DNA of 64,000 nucleotides, taken from assembly GCF_008386575.1 (NCBI RefSeq), contig NZ_VUOA01000028.1:182597-246596 (forward strand). Direction: 5' to 3'. The DNA is from Salinarimonas soli. GTDB lineage: Bacteria; Pseudomonadota; Alphaproteobacteria; Rhizobiales; Beijerinckiaceae. The position numbers and the translations under genes were made by a program. The stretch's first letter is position 1. Each line of letters begins with the position of its first letter. Shown one piece after another: positions 61,173-64,000 of the stretch. The notes under the pieces were generated by a model, which saw only the letters and a program-made list of their open reading frames with translations, ran no database searches and was not told where the DNA came from.

Positions 61173-62648
61173 ATGACCGCTTCCGCTCTGAGCCGCACCG
61201 CCGACGCCGCGACGCGCTACCAGATGTATGTCGACGGCGCCTGGACCGACGGCCGGGCCACGGGTCATCTCGATGTCGAGAACCCGGCGGACGAGAGCAT
61301 CGTCGCGGCCGTCCCCATGGGCACGCCCGCCGACGCCGCGGCCGCGCTGGACGCCGCGCGACGGGCGCAACCCGCTTGGGCGGCGCTTCCCCCCATCGTC
61401 CGGGCCGGCCACGTGCTCGATCTCGCGGCCGCCGTGAGGCGCGACCGGGCGCGGCTTGCCCGGGTCGTGACCCTGGAGCAGGGCAAGCCCCTCAACCAGG
61501 CCGAGGGCGAGATCGACGCGGTCGCGACCTTCCTCACCTACGCGGCCGAGAACGCCCGCCGGATCGAGGGCGACATCCTCCCCTCCGACCATCCCAACGA
61601 GGACGTCTGGATCCGCCGGGTGCCCTTCGGCGTCGTGGTGGGCCTGACCGCCTGGAACTACCCGGCGGCGCTCGCCGCCCGCAAGATCGGCCCGGCGCTC
61701 GTGGCCGGCAACACCATCGTCGTGAAGGGCCACGAGGCGACGCCGCTCTCCGCCCTCGAGATCGCGCGGCTCGCCCATGAGGTCGGCCTGCCGAAGGGCG
61801 TCCTCAACGTGATCACGGGTGACGGGCGCGCGGTGGGCGAGGCGCTGGTTCGCTCGCCGCTGACAAGCCTCGTCACCATGACGGGCAGCGTGCGGGCGGG
61901 ACGCGAGATCTACGCGGCGGGCGCCGAGGACCTCAAGGTCCTGCGCCTGGAGCTCGGCGGCAAGGCGCCCTTCATCGTGCTGGAGGACGCCGACATCGAT
62001 GCGGCGGTGGAGGCCGCGATCGTCTCGCGCTTCACCAATTGCGGGCAGATCTGCACCTGCAACGAGCGCATGTATCTCCACAAGGCGATCGCCGACCGGT
62101 TCCTCGAGCGGTTCGTCGCCCGGGTGAAGGGGATGAGCGTGGGCGATCCGATGACGAGCCCCGACATGGGCCCGAAGGTGAACCGCCCCGAGGTCGAGAA
62201 GGTCGAGGCCATCGTGGGCGACGCGGTGGCGGCGGGAGCCGAGGTGCTGGCGGGCGGGCGCCGCCTCACCGAGGGCGCCTTCGCCAAGGGCCACTGGTTC
62301 GAGCCGACCGTCCTGCGCGTGGACGACAACCGCGCGGGCGTGATGCGCCAGGAGATCTTCGGGCCCGTGGTGCCGGTAATGACCGTCGACGGCTTCGAGC
62401 AGGCGCTCGAATATGCCAACGACACGTCCTACGGCCTCTCGGCCTATGTCTACACCAACAATCTGAGCCGGGTGATGAACCTCTCGCGAGGGCTCTCCTT
62501 CGGCGAGCTCTACGTGAACCGCCCCTGCGGCGAGCTGGTCCAGGGCTTCCACACGGGCTGGAAGCATTCGGGGCTCGGCGGCGAGGACGGCAAGTACGGC
62601 TTCGACGGATACCTGCGGAAGCAGACGACCTACGTCCGCTGGTCATGA
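61173..62648 (+). CDS. Aldehyde dehydrogenase, AldA-like
   Basis: This 491-residue NAD(P)-dependent enzyme should oxidise a small hydroxyaldehyde such as lactaldehyde or glycolaldehyde to the acid. NAD-binding TMTGSVRAGREIYAAG, catalytic Glu in LRLELGGKAPFIVLED and the catalytic Cys in FTNCGQICTCNERMYLHKA are all present; this last stretch is typical of AldA. It precedes a sugar-binding protein gene, so the pair may serve catabolism of a 6-deoxysugar or pentose. GAGGG precedes ATG 61173. Confidence 0.9.
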   Translation: MTASALSRTADAATRYQMYVDGAWTDGRATGHLDVENPADESIVAAVPMGTPADAAAALDAARRAQPAWAALPPIVRAGHVLDLAAAVRRDRARLARVVTLEQGKPLNQAEGEIDAVATFLTYAAENARRIEGDILPSDHPNEDVWIRRVPFGVVVGLTAWNYPAALAARKIGPALVAGNTIVVKGHEATPLSALEIARLAHEVGLPKGVLNVITGDGRAVGEALVRSPLTSLVTMTGSVRAGREIYAAGAEDLKVLRLELGGKAPFIVLEDADIDAAVEAAIVSRFTNCGQICTCNERMYLHKAIADRFLERFVARVKGMSVGDPMTSPDMGPKVNRPEVEKVEAIVGDAVAAGAEVLAGGRRLTEGAFAKGHWFEPTVLRVDDNRAGVMRQEIFGPVVPVMTVDGFEQALEYANDTSYGLSAYVYTNNLSRVMNLSRGLSFGELYVNRPCGELVQGFHTGWKHSGLGGEDGKYGFDGYLRKQTTYVRWS

Positions 62649-62694
62649 GAAGCGGCCACCCAAGCCGCGGCAACGAGGAAACGAGGAGGACACG

Positions 62695-63669
62695 ATGCGC
62701 CGGAGAGAATTCCTGATCCTGACGGGAGGCCTGATCCTGACGGCGGGCAGCGCCCGCGAGGCCCTGGCCCAGCTGCCGAAGATCACCAAGAAGGACACCT
62801 ACCGGGTGGGCTTCGCCCAGACCGAGTCGAACAACCCGTGGCGCATCGCGCAGACCAAGTCGATGCAGGACGAGGCCAAGAAGCGCGGCTGGCAGCTCGT
62901 CTACACCGACGCGGCCGGCTCCGCAGCGAAGCAGGTCGCCGACGTCAATTCCATGATCGCCCAGAAGGTCGACGCGATCTTCCTCGCGCCCCGCGAGGAA
63001 AAGCCCCTCATCCCCGCCGTGATGCAGGCCAAGCGCGCCGGCATCCCCGTCATCCTCCTCGACCGCTCGGTCGACCCGAGCCTCGCCAAGGCGGGCGAGG
63101 ACTACGTGACCTTCATCGGCTCCGACTTCATCGAGGAGGGCCGCCGCGCGGGCGAGTGGCTCGTCAAGACGATGAACGGCAAAGCCAACATCATCGAGCT
63201 CCAGGGCACGACGGGCTCGTCGCCCGCCAACGACCGCCGCAAGGGCTTCGCCGACTTCATCAAGGACCATGCCGGGATGAAGATCGTGGCGAGCCAGTCG
63301 GGCGACTTTGCCCGCGACAAGGGCCGGCAGGTCGCCGAGACCCTGCTCCAGGCAAACCCGACCGCGACCGCGATCTACGCCCACAACGACGAGATGGCCA
63401 TCGGTGCCATCGCGGCGCTCGAGGCGGCAGGCAAGAAGCCCGGCACCGACGTGACCATCGTCTCCATCGACGGCACCCGGGACGCGCTCCAGGCCATCAT
63501 CGACGGCAAGATGGGCGCCACGGTCGAGTGCTCGCCCTTCTTCGGCCCCATCGCCTTCGACACGCTGGTGCGCTTCGGGGGCGGCGAGACGATCCCGCCC
63601 AAGATCATCAACCAGGACCGCTTCTTCGACCGCGCGAACGCGAAGCAGTTCGTGGCCGAGGCCTATTGA
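62695..63669 (+). CDS. Sugar ABC transporter substrate-binding protein, YtfQ-like
   Basis: This 324-residue periplasmic protein has a Tat-like signal (MRRREFLILTGGLILTAGS, cleavage about residue 25). Its sequence follows YtfQ, the galactofuranose-binding protein: VGFAQTESNNPWRIAQT, DAIFLAPREEKPLIPA, IPVILLDRSVD, GTTGSSPANDRRKGF and IYAHNDEMAIGAI. The true ligand may be another furanose or pentose. It lies 46 bp after aldA and before the ABC ATPase, and is probably in one operon with both. Confidence 0.9.
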   Translation: MRRREFLILTGGLILTAGSAREALAQLPKITKKDTYRVGFAQTESNNPWRIAQTKSMQDEAKKRGWQLVYTDAAGSAAKQVADVNSMIAQKVDAIFLAPREEKPLIPAVMQAKRAGIPVILLDRSVDPSLAKAGEDYVTFIGSDFIEEGRRAGEWLVKTMNGKANIIELQGTTGSSPANDRRKGFADFIKDHAGMKIVASQSGDFARDKGRQVAETLLQANPTATAIYAHNDEMAIGAIAALEAAGKKPGTDVTIVSIDGTRDALQAIIDGKMGATVECSPFFGPIAFDTLVRFGGGETIPPKIINQDRFFDRANAKQFVAEAY

Positions 63670-63678
63670 GGGGGGACT

Positions 63679-63702
63679 CCCCTCTCCCGGATGGGAGAGG
63701 GG
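63679..63702. repeat. Hairpin after the sugar-binding protein gene
   Basis: CCCCTCTCCC pairs with GGGAGAGGGG around GGAT, a perfect 10-bp stem 9 bp after the stop codon. There is no T run, so it more likely protects the upstream mRNA end than terminates transcription. Confidence 0.6.
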
Positions 63703-63756
63703 TCGGGGGTGAGGGTTGGAGGCCGATCGTTTCGCACCACCCCGCCGCCGCACCAC

Positions 63757-63852
63757 TGTCATTCCCGGCTTGTCCTTCAACGGGCTCAGGATGAGGCCGG
63801 GGACCCAGGCCGACGCGCCACCTAGATGGCCGGGTCAGGCCCGGCCATGACA
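63757..63852. repeat. Palindromic intergenic element, same family as 25621-25812
   Basis: The ends TGTCATTCCCGG and CCGGCCATGACA are complementary with one or two mismatches. The preceding bases (GCACCAC) match those before the 25.6-kb element, so the two share a boundary. A further hairpin-like pair, CCCTCTTCCC with GGGAGAGGGG, follows near 63917-63937. Confidence 0.65.
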
Positions 63853-63955
63853 AGCGGAGGGGTCACGCGACACGATCGGCGTGGATCCCCTCACCCCCTG
63901 GCACTTCGTGTATCCCTCTTCCCACGGGAGAGGGGAGCAGAGCACAAGGCGTTCC

Positions 63956-64000
63956 ATGTCCCCTCTCCTCTCTATGCGCGGCATCGACAAGCGCTTCGCG
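63956..64000 (+). CDS. Sugar ABC transporter ATP-binding protein (start only)
   Basis: The last 15 codons read MSPLLSMRGIDKRFA, the usual N-terminus of RbsA/YtfR-type ATPases ahead of the Walker A motif. The gene is cut by the window end. It would energise uptake of the sugar bound by the YtfQ-like protein. The repeat-rich gap before it could lower its expression relative to the binding protein. Confidence 0.75.
   Translation, partial: MSPLLSMRGIDKRFA

Overview
The window is a GC-rich chromosomal segment from an alphaproteobacterium, most likely of the order Hyphomicrobiales (Rhizobiales) and perhaps near Methylobacteriaceae/Salinarimonadaceae. The evidence is a Porin_2-type outer membrane porin, small families typical of the order (DUF1491, DUF2093, DUF2336, DUF4170), HWE/HisKA_2 histidine kinases, the lipid A gene block, sites matching the CtrA cell-cycle regulator, and sites matching the EcfG general-stress sigma factor. 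The genus is an inference. I see no phage, insertion sequence, CRISPR array or rRNA operon. Most of the window reads as core chromosome, with palindromic intergenic repeats as the only repeated DNA.

Layout. 1-8.5 kb: a PAS-rich sensor kinase whose H-box lacks its histidine; a scar of two truncated gene ends; pssA (phospholipid synthesis); maf-yacG-tRNA-Phe; a soluble PAS chemoreceptor; a lipoprotein. 8.7-15.2 kb: a large HWE kinase, a MarR regulator with a palindrome at its start codon, a patatin-like lipase and the porin with a strong terminator. 15.3-19.5 kb (minus strand): the overlapping cysQ-DUF4170-acyltransferase-waaA-lpxK run, which makes the Kdo/lipid A core of LPS. 19.7-31 kb: a KGG stress protein, a 3-oxoadipyl-CoA-type thiolase, small envelope proteins, an acyl-CoA synthetase, two tandem fasciclin proteins, DUF2093-paiB and a dienelactone hydrolase-like protein. 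31-40 kb: DUF3592 and DUF2336 proteins, a HisKA_2 kinase with an EcfG-type promoter, and a DivJ/PleC-like kinase followed by a peptidoglycan-binding protein and DUF1491; then SufE and a YcgN-type protein. 40-48.5 kb: a class A penicillin-binding protein, DUF1214-DUF1254, tRNA-Ser, the Kup potassium transporter and an acyl-CoA dehydrogenase.

48.7-60.6 kb (minus strand) is the most notable region: an eleven-gene chemosensory operon in the order receptor, three-domain CheW, CheB, HEAT-repeat protein, CheR, CheY, CheA, STAS-like protein, second receiver, CheC-type phosphatase, hybrid kinase. Nine of the ten junctions overlap or lie 2 nt apart. The receptor has no membrane segment and carries two signalling-hub sequences exactly 300 residues apart. 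No flagellar gene lies nearby, so this may be a cytoplasmic signalling array with a role other than swimming.

60.6-64 kb: an aldehyde dehydrogenase like AldA, preceded by a promoter with a perfect GntR-type palindrome, then a YtfQ-like sugar-binding protein and the first codons of its ABC ATPase. Repeats separate the last two genes.
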